64,000 bases of DNA from a virus. Each line of letters opens with the position of its first letter. Positions within the stretch are counted from its first letter, which is position 1. The notes below the pieces were generated by a model that was not told where the DNA came from, did no database searches, and saw only the letters and a list, made by a program, of their open reading frames with translations. Positions 1 to 8,830 of this stretch are shown here, piece by piece. The stretch is from IMG/VR virus record IMGVR_UViG_3300037882_001770, positions 124,001 to 188,000 of that record; one strand, given 5' to 3'. A program made the position numbers and the translations under genes.

Positions 1-971
1 CAGACTGGATTAGCACAGGCAACTTTGCACTAAACTATCTAATCTCAGGAGACTTTAACAAAGGCATTCCGCTAGGCAAAGTTACAGTATTTGCTGGCGA
101 GTCTGGCGCAGGTAAAAGTTATTTCTGCTCGGGTAATATTATTAAAAATGCACAAGAACAAGGTATTTTTGTTATCTTAATTGACTCAGAAAACGCACTA
201 GATGAAGATTGGCTCAAAGCCCTAGGTGTAGACACTAGTGATAGTAAATTGCTTAAACTCAGCATGGCCATGATTGATGATGTGGCTAAAACAATTAGCA
301 CATTTATGAGTGATTACAAAGCTCTACCCGACGGCGAGCGACCAAAGGTGTTATTTGTAATTGATTCATTGGGCATGTTGCTAACTCCTACTGATGTTAA
401 TCAGTTTGATGCGGGTGAAATGAAAGGTGATCTGGGTCGTAAGCCCAAGGCACTTACTGCATTGGTTCGTAATTGTGTAAACATGTTCGGTAGTTACAAT
501 GTAGGTTTGGTATGTACCAATCATACCTATGCCAGCCAAGACATGTTTGACCCCGACGACAAGATTTCTGGCGGCCAGGGCTTTATCTACGCATCAAGTA
601 TTGTGGTAGCCATGAAGAAGATGAAGCTGAAAGAGGACGAGGACGGCAATAAGATTACCGATGTCATGGGTATCCGTGCCGGGTGTAAAGTAATGAAAAC
701 ACGCTATGCCAAACCATTTGAAGGCGTGCAGGTCAAGATTCCTTATGAAACAGGCATGAACCCGTACTCGGGCATGGTAGACATGGCTGAGAAACGTGGC
801 CTACTCAAGAAAGAAGGCAACAGCCTAGTGTTTGTGACCAGCGATGGAGAAATTATCAAACAGTTTCGCAAAAAGTGGGAATCGAACGAAGGTGGGTGTT
901 TAGATAAACTTATGGTTGATTTTAATAATCAAAAAACGGTAAGTACTGAAGACACAGCTACGGAGGAATAA
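1..971 (+). CDS. uvsX: UvsX-like RecA-family recombinase (5' truncated)
   Basis: Strand-exchange recombinase of the T4 UvsX/RecA type, which forms filaments on ssDNA for recombination-dependent replication and repair. The reading frame is open from base 3 with no start, so the N-terminus lies outside the window. The Walker A motif GESGAGKS is encoded near bases 99-122. A Walker B-like stretch (VLFVIDSLGML) follows near 350-380. The acidic tail ends just before the next gene, and uvsY follows one gene later as in a T4-like recombination module. Identification is confident from the motifs and the neighbour. Confidence 0.9.
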   Translation, partial: DWISTGNFALNYLISGDFNKGIPLGKVTVFAGESGAGKSYFCSGNIIKNAQEQGIFVILIDSENALDEDWLKALGVDTSDSKLLKLSMAMIDDVAKTISTFMSDYKALPDGERPKVLFVIDSLGMLLTPTDVNQFDAGEMKGDLGRKPKALTALVRNCVNMFGSYNVGLVCTNHTYASQDMFDPDDKISGGQGFIYASSIVVAMKKMKLKEDEDGNKITDVMGIRAGCKVMKTRYAKPFEGVQVKIPYETGMNPYSGMVDMAEKRGLLKKEGNSLVFVTSDGEIIKQFRKKWESNEGGCLDKLMVDFNNQKTVSTEDTATEE

Positions 972-973
972 CA

Positions 974-1231
974 ATGTCAGTGGATTTAAGCAAAGAAATT
1001 TGGGACGAGCTCAAACGCTATATCAATACAGTTGATCGTGACGAAGCAGCAGAAACACTGGTATCGGTTTTAATTGACAACGATGCAGATGCAGCCGATA
1101 TCAAAAATGTTTTTAAAAGCGATAGTGAAATAAAGCGAGCCTTGGCCAGTTATCTTCAGGATCATGCAGACGATTACGAAGAGGACGAGGATGAAGACGA
1201 AGAGTACGACGATGATGAAGAGGATTACTAA
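974..1231 (+). CDS. Small acidic protein of unknown function
   Basis: 85 residues, two bases after uvsX, with a strong GGAGG ribosome site at 962-966. The last 20 or so residues are almost entirely Asp/Glu with Tyr. The N-terminal part looks helical. No family is recognised. Its place between uvsX and uvsY suggests a role in, or co-expression with, recombination. A DNA-mimic or ssDNA-binding-protein-like acidic tail is possible but unproven. Confidence 0.7.
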   Translation: MSVDLSKEIWDELKRYINTVDRDEAAETLVSVLIDNDADAADIKNVFKSDSEIKRALASYLQDHADDYEEDEDEDEEYDDDEEDY

Positions 1232-1233
1232 CA

Positions 1234-1686
1234 TTGTGGTATAGTAAAGTTGTTGCAAATCTTGGCGCTATTCCGGACTTTATAGCCCATTACGAGCGCG
1301 AACTCGAACTTGCTAAAACCGATTGCAGGGTAGGCGGATTAATAGAAAAAAATATTACTGCCTTGCCCGGCATTACCGAGCATAGATTTAACCAGCTTCA
1401 AGAAATTGAAGCGGTGTTAAACTTTCTTAATATTCAATTGCGAAAGATTCGCCGCAAGCATTTTCAAAAATATCTTGAAGGATATCAACGTGCTCTAACC
1501 AGCCGAGACGCAGAAAAGTATGTGGATGGTGAGGATGAAGTCATAGATTTTGAAACCTTAATCAACGAAGTCGCATTACTACGCAACAAATATCTGGGCA
1601 TCATGAAAGCCATGGAAAGTAAAAACTTTATGTTAGGGCATGTAGTAAGATTACGAGCCGCAGGCATGGAAGATATATCTCTATAA
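1234..1686 (+). CDS. uvsY: UvsY-like recombination mediator
   Basis: 150 residues, close to T4 UvsY (137). UvsY loads UvsX onto ssDNA covered by gp32. The layout fits: a long helical N-terminal part, a central basic segment (RKIRRKHFQKYLEGYQRAL), and a C-terminal helix (KAMESKNFMLGHVVRLRAAG) that matches in pattern the UvsY end (AIKSRGFAIKHIQDMRA). The start is TTG at 1234, two bases after the previous stop. It overlaps the next ATG by one base. The call is from remembered similarity plus synteny with uvsX. Confidence 0.72.
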   Translation: MWYSKVVANLGAIPDFIAHYERELELAKTDCRVGGLIEKNITALPGITEHRFNQLQEIEAVLNFLNIQLRKIRRKHFQKYLEGYQRALTSRDAEKYVDGEDEVIDFETLINEVALLRNKYLGIMKAMESKNFMLGHVVRLRAAGMEDISL

Positions 1687-2441
1687 TGTTTGCACGTCCA
1701 GAAGAAAGTCATGTTCACAGTTTAGAAACATTAAACGCACTCTACGAGTACGATGATTTTATGGGCAGTATTAAATCAGTAGTGGATATTGGTTGCGGCG
1801 CAGGGCTGGATACCGAATGGTGGGCAACAAGAACAACCAGAGACGACAATCCAGAACCATTAAATATTGAATGTGTTGGAATTGATCTTTTACCTAACCT
1901 GCCCATGGCAAGAAAATACCCAAACATTAAATATCGATCAGCTGACTTTGAAGAAAACATCTCCAGTTTTACTAAAAATAAATTTGATGTGTTATGGTGC
2001 CACAATGCGTTTCAGTACTGCATAAATCCTATCAATACACTAAGCAAGTGGTGGGACTCGGCCAATGACAATGCCATGCTGGTCATAATTGTTCCGCAAA
2101 CAACAAACATATTGCAAAAGCAACTATCATTCACTCAAGAAAACGGAATTTACTATCACCACACGGTGGTTAGTCTCATGCATATGTTGGCCGTCAGCGG
2201 GTGGGATTGCAATGGTGGATTTTTTCTAAAACGCCCAATGGATCATTGGATACATGCTATAGTGTACAAGAGTGAACATGCACCAATGAATCCAAAAACA
2301 ATTACCTGGTTTGATTTAGCTGAAAAAAATCTATTACCAGACTCGGCAAAAGAAAGTGTACAACGACACAACGCAGTACGCCAACAAGACCTAATATTAC
2401 CATGGGTTGATAAAAGCCTTACCTGGCTGGGTAAACAGTAA
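1686..2441 (+). CDS. Class I SAM-dependent methyltransferase
   Basis: 251 residues. Motif I is VVDIGCGAGLD near residues 32-42. An acidic residue ends strand 2 in GIDLLP, and a motif IV-like FDVLWCHNAFQY lies near 100-111. This is a Rossmann-type methyltransferase of the Methyltransf_11/25 kind. The substrate is unknown. Its place at the head of a sugar/glycosyltransferase cluster suggests a small molecule or glycan rather than DNA. The start ATG overlaps the uvsY stop. Confidence 0.82.
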   Translation: MFARPEESHVHSLETLNALYEYDDFMGSIKSVVDIGCGAGLDTEWWATRTTRDDNPEPLNIECVGIDLLPNLPMARKYPNIKYRSADFEENISSFTKNKFDVLWCHNAFQYCINPINTLSKWWDSANDNAMLVIIVPQTTNILQKQLSFTQENGIYYHHTVVSLMHMLAVSGWDCNGGFFLKRPMDHWIHAIVYKSEHAPMNPKTITWFDLAEKNLLPDSAKESVQRHNAVRQQDLILPWVDKSLTWLGKQ

Positions 2442-2473
2442 CCTCTGAACTGTTGTCGCTCATAATATGGGTA

Positions 2474-2481
2474 GATAAATA
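2474..2481 (+). promoter_or_regulatory. T4-type late promoter (GATAAATA)
   Basis: Late -10 element five bases before the ATG at 2487. If transcription starts about six bases after the last A, as in T4, the mRNA begins at the start codon. There is no Shine-Dalgarno between. Confidence 0.65.
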
Positions 2482-2486
2482 TCTGC

Positions 2487-3230
2487 ATGAAAAAAATAGT
2501 GTTAGTAACTGGTGGGTTTGATCCGTTGCATTCGGGTCATATTGCCTACTTAAAAGCTGCCAAATTATTAGGAGATATGCTAATTGTTGGAATTAATAGT
2601 GATGAATGGCTAGAGCGCAAAAAAGGCCGAGCATTTATGCCCTGGAACGAGCGATTGTGTATAGTAAACAATTTGGCCATGGTGGACGAAGTCTATACAT
2701 TTGATGATGAAGACGGTTCTGCTAGACATTTTATACAACAGGCCCGAGCACACTACTCCGACTCTGAATTAATATTTGCAAATGGTGGAGATCGTACTGC
2801 CGATAATATACCAGAAATGGATATAGATGATCACAACATAAGATTTGAATTTGGAGTAGGCGGAACTAATAAAGCTAATAGTAGTAGTTGGATCCTTGAA
2901 GAATGGAAAGCACCCAAAACAAAACGTCCTTGGGGCTATTATCGTGTGTTACACGAAGTGCCGGGAATGAAGGTCAAAGAACTCACAGTTAATCCTGGTT
3001 GTAGTCTCAGCATGCAAAGACATGCACATAGATCTGAATTTTGGATTGTAAGCGAAGGTGTAGCCAAGGTTGAACGAGATTATGCCGCCTTGCTATTACA
3101 TCCACACGAAACAATCAGCATCGAGACAGGTCAATGGCACCAACTCAGTAATCCTTACGGAGCGCCAGTCAAGGTAATTGAAATACAATATGGTTCCAAC
3201 TGTATTGAAGAGGATATAGAACGACAATGA
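2487..3230 (+). CDS. Nucleotidyltransferase-cupin fusion (HldE/RfaE2-type plus mannose-6-P isomerase-type cupin)
   Basis: 247 residues in two parts. Residues 1-130 form a cytidylyltransferase-fold domain with GGFDPLHSGHIAYLK (the HxGH-type motif) and a GINSDEW strand, closest in pattern to ADP-heptose/glycerol-3-phosphate nucleotidyltransferases. Residues 145-245 form a cupin like the C-terminal domain of type II mannose-6-phosphate isomerases: KRPWGYY, PGCSLSMQRHAHRSEFW and GQWHQLSNP carry the metal-ligand His pattern. It probably activates a sugar phosphate with CTP or ATP and isomerises a sugar. This domain pair is unusual. The start is fixed by the motif at residue 9 and by the late promoter just upstream. 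Confidence 0.82.
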   Translation: MKKIVLVTGGFDPLHSGHIAYLKAAKLLGDMLIVGINSDEWLERKKGRAFMPWNERLCIVNNLAMVDEVYTFDDEDGSARHFIQQARAHYSDSELIFANGGDRTADNIPEMDIDDHNIRFEFGVGGTNKANSSSWILEEWKAPKTKRPWGYYRVLHEVPGMKVKELTVNPGCSLSMQRHAHRSEFWIVSEGVAKVERDYAALLLHPHETISIETGQWHQLSNPYGAPVKVIEIQYGSNCIEEDIERQ

Positions 3231-3913
3231 CCCCAATTCCAGTATTTGTGGGGTATGATCCTCGCGAAGCCATAGCCTTTCACACCTGTGTAAATTCAAT
3301 CGTACGGCACTCCAGCCAGCCTGTGGCCGTTGTTCCAGTGGCCTTAAATTTATTTCAAGATTACAAAGAAACACACGGTGACAATTCTAATCATTTTGTG
3401 TACACTAGATTTTTGGTACCACATTTGATGAGCTACACTGGCTGGGCCATATTCATTGATGGCGACATGGTGTTACGTGATGACATTGTGAAACTTTGGA
3501 ATCTGCGTCTAGAAGGACATTACGATGTTATGGTAGTCAAGCATGATTATAAAACACGTATGACTGAAAAATACATGGGTGCCAAAAACGAAGACTATCC
3601 TAGAAAAAATTGGTCAAGTGTGATACTATGGAACTGCTCCAGTTGGCCCAACAGAAAACTCACTCCTGACTTTGTGCAAAGTCAGCCCGGCAGTTATTTG
3701 CATAGATTTAGTTGGATTGACGATGAACGAATTGGCGAACTTCCAAAAGAATGGAATTGGTTACCTGATGAATACGGGTCAAATCCTAATGCTAAGTTGT
3801 TACACTACACGTTGGGCACACCGTGTTTTCATGAGTTTGCTGACACGCCGCAGGCCGAGGCATGGCATAAAGAACGTTTGTTAACTGAGTACTGTCAACA
3901 AAGGATATCATAA
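3227..3913 (+). CDS. Glycosyltransferase, GT8-like
   Basis: 228 residues. The N-terminus VFVGYDPREAIAFHTCVNSI and the metal-binding DxD in FIDGDMVLRDDI near residues 76-87 are typical of retaining GT-A (GT8-like) enzymes. It overlaps the preceding gene by four bases (ATGA). It probably transfers a sugar made or activated by its neighbours to a glycan, either on the host surface or on the virion. The donor and acceptor cannot be told from sequence. Confidence 0.78.
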   Translation: MTPIPVFVGYDPREAIAFHTCVNSIVRHSSQPVAVVPVALNLFQDYKETHGDNSNHFVYTRFLVPHLMSYTGWAIFIDGDMVLRDDIVKLWNLRLEGHYDVMVVKHDYKTRMTEKYMGAKNEDYPRKNWSSVILWNCSSWPNRKLTPDFVQSQPGSYLHRFSWIDDERIGELPKEWNWLPDEYGSNPNAKLLHYTLGTPCFHEFADTPQAEAWHKERLLTEYCQQRIS

Positions 3914-4854
3914 TGAATCTACCATCATTTACTGATACCGATGTATCTCCTCAAATTAAAAGTTTTTTTGATAACATATTAAAATATCAAGTAGATCCGT
4001 CGGGGGAGTATTATGGGGTGACTCTCAATGGTTTAATGCAAGAGTTATCAAAATTGAATAATATAAAAGCAATAGCAATTGATAACGACAGCGACTACGA
4101 CAAGAAAGGATATATGTACGATCCAATATTACAAAATTTTATATTAGGTTGTGGCGGCCAAATATCCACTTGGGACAAAGCACAAAAAAGTACTGCTCCA
4201 GTGGTGCTCCGCGGAGTTACTAAGCGCAAAGAAATGCAGATGTGTCGAGACTCTGGAAGAAACTTTTATTATATTGACACTGGGTATTTTGGCAACGGAA
4301 AGCATAAAATTTATCATCGTATAACTTTAAACAATCTGCAAAATTTAGGCGCAATCAAAGACCGTCCTAGAGACAGACTGGCAACAACTAAAACTCAGCT
4401 TAAAAAATTTCGCCCTGGTGGAAAAATTTTATTGGCGCCTCCTAGTCAAAAATTATTAAATGTATACAACATCAACCTTGAAGCGTGGATTGACGACACA
4501 ATTAATACTATTAAAAAATATACTGATAGAGAAATTATTACCAGAACCAAACAAGGTCGATCAGTCAGGGTCAACGAAGATACTATGGAAATGGCTCTGG
4601 CACAAGATATACATTGTCTGGTCACTTTTAGTAGTATTGCAGCCGCCGAAGCATTGTTGTTGGGAAAACCCGCATTTACTCTAGGACCAAACGCCGCTGC
4701 GCCTTTGTGCAAACAGGATCTCTCTCAAATTGAAACTCCTTACATTCCAAGTTTAATGGAGGTAGAACACTGGGCAGCACACTTGGCATATTGTCAATTC
4801 ACAGTTGAAGAAATGCGCAACGGAACTGCATGGAGTATTTTGAATAATGGTTGA
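3913..4854 (+). CDS. Capsule-biosynthesis-type protein, paralogue 1
   Basis: 313 residues. The C-terminal half resembles GT-B-like capsule polysaccharide (KpsS/KpsC-type) proteins: a KKYTDREIITRTKQGRS segment, then HCLVTFSSIAAAEALLLGKPAFTLG, where the donor-site Ser/Glu pattern of such enzymes sits. Two further genes at 4847 and 7246 share this layout (YTDR/VSDR, R-P-H-P, then a Ser-rich loop before a conserved Pro). The role in glycan synthesis is inferred. The R-P-H-P motif is replaced by R-T-K-Q in this copy. Confidence 0.65.
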   Translation: MNLPSFTDTDVSPQIKSFFDNILKYQVDPSGEYYGVTLNGLMQELSKLNNIKAIAIDNDSDYDKKGYMYDPILQNFILGCGGQISTWDKAQKSTAPVVLRGVTKRKEMQMCRDSGRNFYYIDTGYFGNGKHKIYHRITLNNLQNLGAIKDRPRDRLATTKTQLKKFRPGGKILLAPPSQKLLNVYNINLEAWIDDTINTIKKYTDREIITRTKQGRSVRVNEDTMEMALAQDIHCLVTFSSIAAAEALLLGKPAFTLGPNAAAPLCKQDLSQIETPYIPSLMEVEHWAAHLAYCQFTVEEMRNGTAWSILNNG

Positions 4855-5761
4855 TGTTGTTGTTTATGTCAGCAGTGTAGCTAATCCGCATAAACATCCA
4901 AGAAAAATCTCTTGTCTTGAAAATTTTGCAACAGGAGTAAAAAATTCCGGCGGCAGTGTGCTAGTTGAGTGGAAACATCAATATCAGCCAAGTCGGTTAG
5001 CAGTAATATTGGGCTGGGCAACTACCAATATAGGTGGTCCTAATATTGCATTACGAAAACAAATTATCCACAATCAACAACAACGAGGATACCATACCAT
5101 GTGTATTGATGCAAGTTGTTGGAAATACCTAGACAAAACCGGAACATATCTAAGATACAGTTTAGGAGGCCCTTTTTATGACCAGGCTGAATATGCTAAC
5201 CGCAATAGTAACAATCAAAAATGGTTACAAATCAGTCAAGAACTTGATATACAATTAAAAGATCCAACAGATCGCTCTAGCGGATATATCTTAATCGGCA
5301 TGCAACGGGATGGCGGGTTTGCCATGAAAACCCTCGATCCAATACAATGGATGATTGACAAAATTAGACAAATACGCCAGTATACCGATCGACAAATCGT
5401 AGTTCGGCCGCACCCGGGCAGTTATAACATGTCTAATTTTGAATTTTTAAAGCTACACCCTGATATCACTGTAGTTGATCCTTTACAATCGACCTTGTTA
5501 GAAAATATTAAATTAGCTCACAGTGCAGTGTTTTTTAACAGCAGTGCGTCGGTAGCTGCTGTGTGCGAGGGAGTTCCGGTATTTGTTGATGATATTAGCT
5601 GTGTAAGTTGGGCAGTGGCTAACAAAGATATTTCAAGAATTGAATCTCCGGAAATTTACTCTAGAGATGAATGGGTTAACAATCTAGCGGCAGCACATTG
5701 GTCGGACAACGACGGTCAGTCCGGATCAATCTATCAAAAATTCTTGCCCTATTTAAAATAA
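4847..5761 (+). CDS. Capsule-biosynthesis-type protein, paralogue 2
   Basis: 304 residues, overlapping the previous gene by eight bases. It carries IRQYTDRQIVVRPHPGS and a following SAVFFNSSASVAAVCEGVPVF loop, the same arrangement as in the genes at 3913 and 7246. This fits a KpsS-like GT-B fold. It ends back to back with the convergent FkbM-like gene with no gap. The function in glycan assembly is inferred. Confidence 0.68.
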   Translation: MVDVVVYVSSVANPHKHPRKISCLENFATGVKNSGGSVLVEWKHQYQPSRLAVILGWATTNIGGPNIALRKQIIHNQQQRGYHTMCIDASCWKYLDKTGTYLRYSLGGPFYDQAEYANRNSNNQKWLQISQELDIQLKDPTDRSSGYILIGMQRDGGFAMKTLDPIQWMIDKIRQIRQYTDRQIVVRPHPGSYNMSNFEFLKLHPDITVVDPLQSTLLENIKLAHSAVFFNSSASVAAVCEGVPVFVDDISCVSWAVANKDISRIESPEIYSRDEWVNNLAAAHWSDNDGQSGSIYQKFLPYLK

Positions 5762-6406
5762 TTACCAACCCAATACGTAGTCGCTTCGAATACTGGTTAA
5801 CACGGTTGCTCCCCAGCTTCTTAACGTGTCCAATGCATACACAGTGTCACTATGCCCAACATCTTTGTGTTTTTTATGTTCGACTACCATAATTGGTTTA
5901 TCACGCAACAGGGTATTTTTAGCACCTTGTAAAATATTATTTTCAAACCCTTCGCAGTCCAATTTGATGTAATCTATTTTGGGCAAGTTAAGACTATCTA
6001 ATCTACGCATCGGAATCTTACCAGAACCAAAACTTTTTGTATCGACATGACTATGGCCGGTATTTTCGGCTGTGATAATCATGTCGATCATAGTGTCAGT
6101 GGCACCTAGGGCCATGCCTTCTACTTTAAAATTGTCAGCAGTGACATTTCGTAACAAACAATCTCGAAAATCTGCAACAGGCTCAAATGCTATCACTTGT
6201 GCAAATTCTCTACAAAGATCTTGGCTCCATAGTCCTACGTTGGCGCCAATATCCAACGCCAACCCTCGCTGGCTACACAATGCAACACTAGCACGTCTGA
6301 CAGGTTCTTGATACACTGCTCCTCCACCCTTGGCTATATTTTTCTCTAGCATACTAGCGAAATGAGTGTCTTGATCTGGAAACCACCAGTTGTGCGATTG
6401 ATACAT
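5762..6406 (-). CDS. FkbM-family methyltransferase
   Basis: 214 residues. Features of the FkbM family are LALDIGANVGLWS (motif I), VIAFEPV after strand 2, and YIKLDCEGFENNILQGA. FkbM enzymes O-methylate sugars or small molecules. It shares one base with the next upstream minus-strand gene, so the two form a short minus-strand operon inside the glycan cluster. It probably caps or modifies a glycan. Confidence 0.85.
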   Translation of the reverse strand: MYQSHNWWFPDQDTHFASMLEKNIAKGGGAVYQEPVRRASVALCSQRGLALDIGANVGLWSQDLCREFAQVIAFEPVADFRDCLLRNVTADNFKVEGMALGATDTMIDMIITAENTGHSHVDTKSFGSGKIPMRRLDSLNLPKIDYIKLDCEGFENNILQGAKNTLLRDKPIMVVEHKKHKDVGHSDTVYALDTLRSWGATVLTSIRSDYVLGW

Positions 6407-7233
6407 TATGCTTTACCTTTTAAAATATTTTCCCAATAAGGGTGACCTTTGTGAATATTTACATCAATATCGTTGGCTCTACTTTGACCATGTGTTTTGC
6501 GTTTGCCCTTGACATGATCCATGTACCGGCCTAATTCTGAATTTATAAATGGATGACCGGCAAGCCCTTTGTCTAACCAATGGGTGTTGAGGTTGTGAAA
6601 TTTATTGGTAATTTGATACTGGCGTCTAACAAGGTCCCAAATAAAACTATCGTGCCACTCCTTCTGATTAAAAATCTCATCGTTGATATACATCTCAACA
6701 AAATTGTCAATAAAGTGTCTTGTTTGTGGATAGTCTAAATTGTATGCCACCCATCCACACTCAGAGTGATATTTTTCGCCGCGTCCTAGATAACTAACCA
6801 TGGTGTCACTAGGACACACCGACGCTAACCAGTCAAGTGGCACTTTGCTGTGAGTATGCGAATCCGCATCGATCCATATCATCCATCCGTCTTTAATTTG
6901 ACTAGCGCAGAATGCTACTGAAAATACTTTATAGGCAAAACGAACTGCATTCCACCTAAAGGCTTTTTTTGGGTTATATACCCCAGGAGGACCGGCTAGT
7001 CCATGCGCCATTGGATTGTCCTTATGCCTCTGCACAAATTCTCGTAGCGTTGGGCTAACTTCTAACAAATTGTAAACTTGAGTATTGTCTCTTAAAGTCG
7101 CAGGATTGCAATTTTCGGCACACACCATAAGATCCACTTCTTTAGGCCAATTAGCCTCAAAGGTGTTGATCATACGCTGGCCATATTGTTGTAGCCCCTC
7201 TGGGTGAAACGTGGTAATTACAGTATAACTCAT
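6406..7233 (-). CDS. Probable glycosyltransferase (GT-A type)
   Basis: 275 residues. MSYTVITTFHPEGLQQYGQR opens a Rossmann-like strand, and MIWIDADSH near residues 117-125 is a DxD-type metal site. A VAFCAS-rich region and an aromatic C-terminal half follow. The family is not certain. It starts six bases after a late promoter read on the minus strand and has no Shine-Dalgarno. Confidence 0.6.
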   Translation of the reverse strand: MSYTVITTFHPEGLQQYGQRMINTFEANWPKEVDLMVCAENCNPATLRDNTQVYNLLEVSPTLREFVQRHKDNPMAHGLAGPPGVYNPKKAFRWNAVRFAYKVFSVAFCASQIKDGWMIWIDADSHTHSKVPLDWLASVCPSDTMVSYLGRGEKYHSECGWVAYNLDYPQTRHFIDNFVEMYINDEIFNQKEWHDSFIWDLVRRQYQITNKFHNLNTHWLDKGLAGHPFINSELGRYMDHVKGKRKTHGQSRANDIDVNIHKGHPYWENILKGKA

Positions 7234-7239
7234 ATTGGA

Positions 7240-7247
7240 TATTTAGT
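7240..7247 (-). promoter_or_regulatory. T4-type late promoter (ACTAAATA), minus strand
   Basis: The TAAATA element ends six bases before the ATG of the minus-strand gene starting at 7233. This predicts a nearly leaderless mRNA for the 6406-7233 / 5762-6406 pair. Confidence 0.6.
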
Positions 7248-8088
7248 GATTAAAACTTTGGCCTATTTCCCTTTTCAATGTGCCCTCAACAGTGGTCCTG
7301 TTATGTCTGCATTGTTAACCTCAGCCAAAAACAACGGAATACAAACAGTAGAAAACGGCATGGACTGTGACGCAGCTATCATCTGGTCTGCCTTATGGTA
7401 TGGACGCATGGCACCAAATAAGAAAATTTACGAACACTACCGAGCCCACAACAAACCGGTTATCATAGTAGACGTAGGAGCATTATATCGCGGTGAGACC
7501 TGGAAGATTGCAGTTAACCATATCAATCGGTTAGGATACTACGGGCACACTGAAAATTTAGACATGGACCGCCCGCGTAAATTAGGAATCAGTCTTGCCA
7601 TTAATCTAAGCAGGAATCCTGCTATACTGATTGCAGCCCAGCATCGATTCAGCCTGCAGTTGGCCAATCAAAATCACGAAGAGTGGATCATGGATCAAAT
7701 TGAGGAAATTAGACGTGTGTCAGACCGTCCAATCGTTATACGTCCGCACCCAAGAAGCCCATTGCAAATTGCCACCTTGACTAGTACTATTACAATCGAA
7801 AAGCCGCAAAAGATCAACGGCACCTACGACAGCTTTGACATGCATTTTGATTATCATGCTGTGGTAAACTATTGTTCTGGTCCTGGCATACAGGCGGCTA
7901 TATCGGGCACAAAACCGATTGTAGGGACTTACAGTTTGGCTGCGCCGGTATCGGTAACCATTGACAACATAGATCAACCCCATGACACGGATAGAGATCA
8001 ATGGTTAGTGGAAATTTGTCATACTGAATACACAGTAAAAGAAATTGAAAAGGGCATATGGCTGACTCGACTAGCTTCCGTATTGTGA
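7246..8088 (+). CDS. Capsule-biosynthesis-type protein, paralogue 3
   Basis: 280 residues from the GTG at 7246. An in-frame GTG at 7204 would put the start inside the divergent gene, so I prefer 7246, though this is not certain. It contains IRRVSDRPIVIRPHPRS and a later NYCSGPGIQAAISGTKPIVG, the same signature as the genes at 3913 and 4847. It is probably a GT-B-like glycan enzyme. Confidence 0.68.
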   Translation: MIKTLAYFPFQCALNSGPVMSALLTSAKNNGIQTVENGMDCDAAIIWSALWYGRMAPNKKIYEHYRAHNKPVIIVDVGALYRGETWKIAVNHINRLGYYGHTENLDMDRPRKLGISLAINLSRNPAILIAAQHRFSLQLANQNHEEWIMDQIEEIRRVSDRPIVIRPHPRSPLQIATLTSTITIEKPQKINGTYDSFDMHFDYHAVVNYCSGPGIQAAISGTKPIVGTYSLAAPVSVTIDNIDQPHDTDRDQWLVEICHTEYTVKEIEKGIWLTRLASVL

Positions 8089-8807
8089 CAACACCAACAC
8101 GGCCCATTGATTGCGCTTGCGTGATTCACGGCGATGTTTATTCCTGGAGTTATGTGGAAAAATTATACAACATGTTGAACCGCAACATTGCTCCCGGGAT
8201 AAATCTACACGTCTACACCGAGGAAAGTCGTCCAGTGCCACAACACATGATCAAGCACAGTTTGATAGACTGGGATATTTGTGGGCCAAAGCAAAGTTGG
8301 TGGTACAAGATGCAGTTGTTTAATCCCAATAATCATGCTGGCCCTCTTTTATATTTTGATCTAGATGTGGTTATCACAGGAAATCTTGATTGGATTACAG
8401 AACTTTCTACCAAACGATTATGGGCCATACGAGATTTTAAATATCTTTGGCGTTCGTCGCATCAAGGAATTAACTCCAGTGTCATGTGGTGGGATACTGT
8501 TGCGTATTCATATGTATGGGACGAATTTACGCAAGGCGACATACTGGCAAATATAAAAAAGTATACTGGAGATCAGGACTTTATATCGGATATAATTCCT
8601 GTAAATTATCGAAGATTTTTTGATAGCGACCGAATAAAAAGCTGGCGTTGGCAAGCACTTGATGGTGGTTTTAACTTTCAAAGCCGCAAATATTTAACTC
8701 CGGGATCTGGTACAGAATTGGATGCTAACACATCGGTATTGGTGTTTCATGGCAAACCAAAACCGCATCAGGTACAAGATTTTTTAATTACTAAACTTTG
8801 GCAATGA
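8058..8807 (+). CDS. Probable glycosyltransferase (DxD type)
   Basis: 249 residues, overlapping the previous gene by 31 bases with AAAGGG upstream of the ATG. CACVIHGDVYSWSYVEKLYNM and PLLYFDLDVVITGNLDWI show a GT-A fold with a DLD metal site near residues 97-99. It resembles cyanophage-type glycosyltransferases. The substrate is unknown. Confidence 0.65.
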   Translation: MADSTSFRIVTTPTRPIDCACVIHGDVYSWSYVEKLYNMLNRNIAPGINLHVYTEESRPVPQHMIKHSLIDWDICGPKQSWWYKMQLFNPNNHAGPLLYFDLDVVITGNLDWITELSTKRLWAIRDFKYLWRSSHQGINSSVMWWDTVAYSYVWDEFTQGDILANIKKYTGDQDFISDIIPVNYRRFFDSDRIKSWRWQALDGGFNFQSRKYLTPGSGTELDANTSVLVFHGKPKPHQVQDFLITKLWQ

Positions 8808-8813
8808 TAAATA
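8806..8813 (+). promoter_or_regulatory. T4-type late promoter (GATAAATA)
   Basis: Lies at the very end of the previous gene. The predicted start near 8819 coincides with the GGAG ribosome site (8819-8822), so the leader is about 12 bases. Confidence 0.6.
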
Positions 8814-8830
8814 TCACTGGAGAAAAAACA

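Noticed and set aside
119-301. Minus-strand frame opposite uvsX
   Set aside because: Mirror frame of a conserved gene; no ribosome site or homologue.
7204-7245. Earlier GTG start for the 7246 gene
   Set aside because: It would place the start inside the divergent gene and its promoter; 7246 is equally in frame. Not fully excluded.
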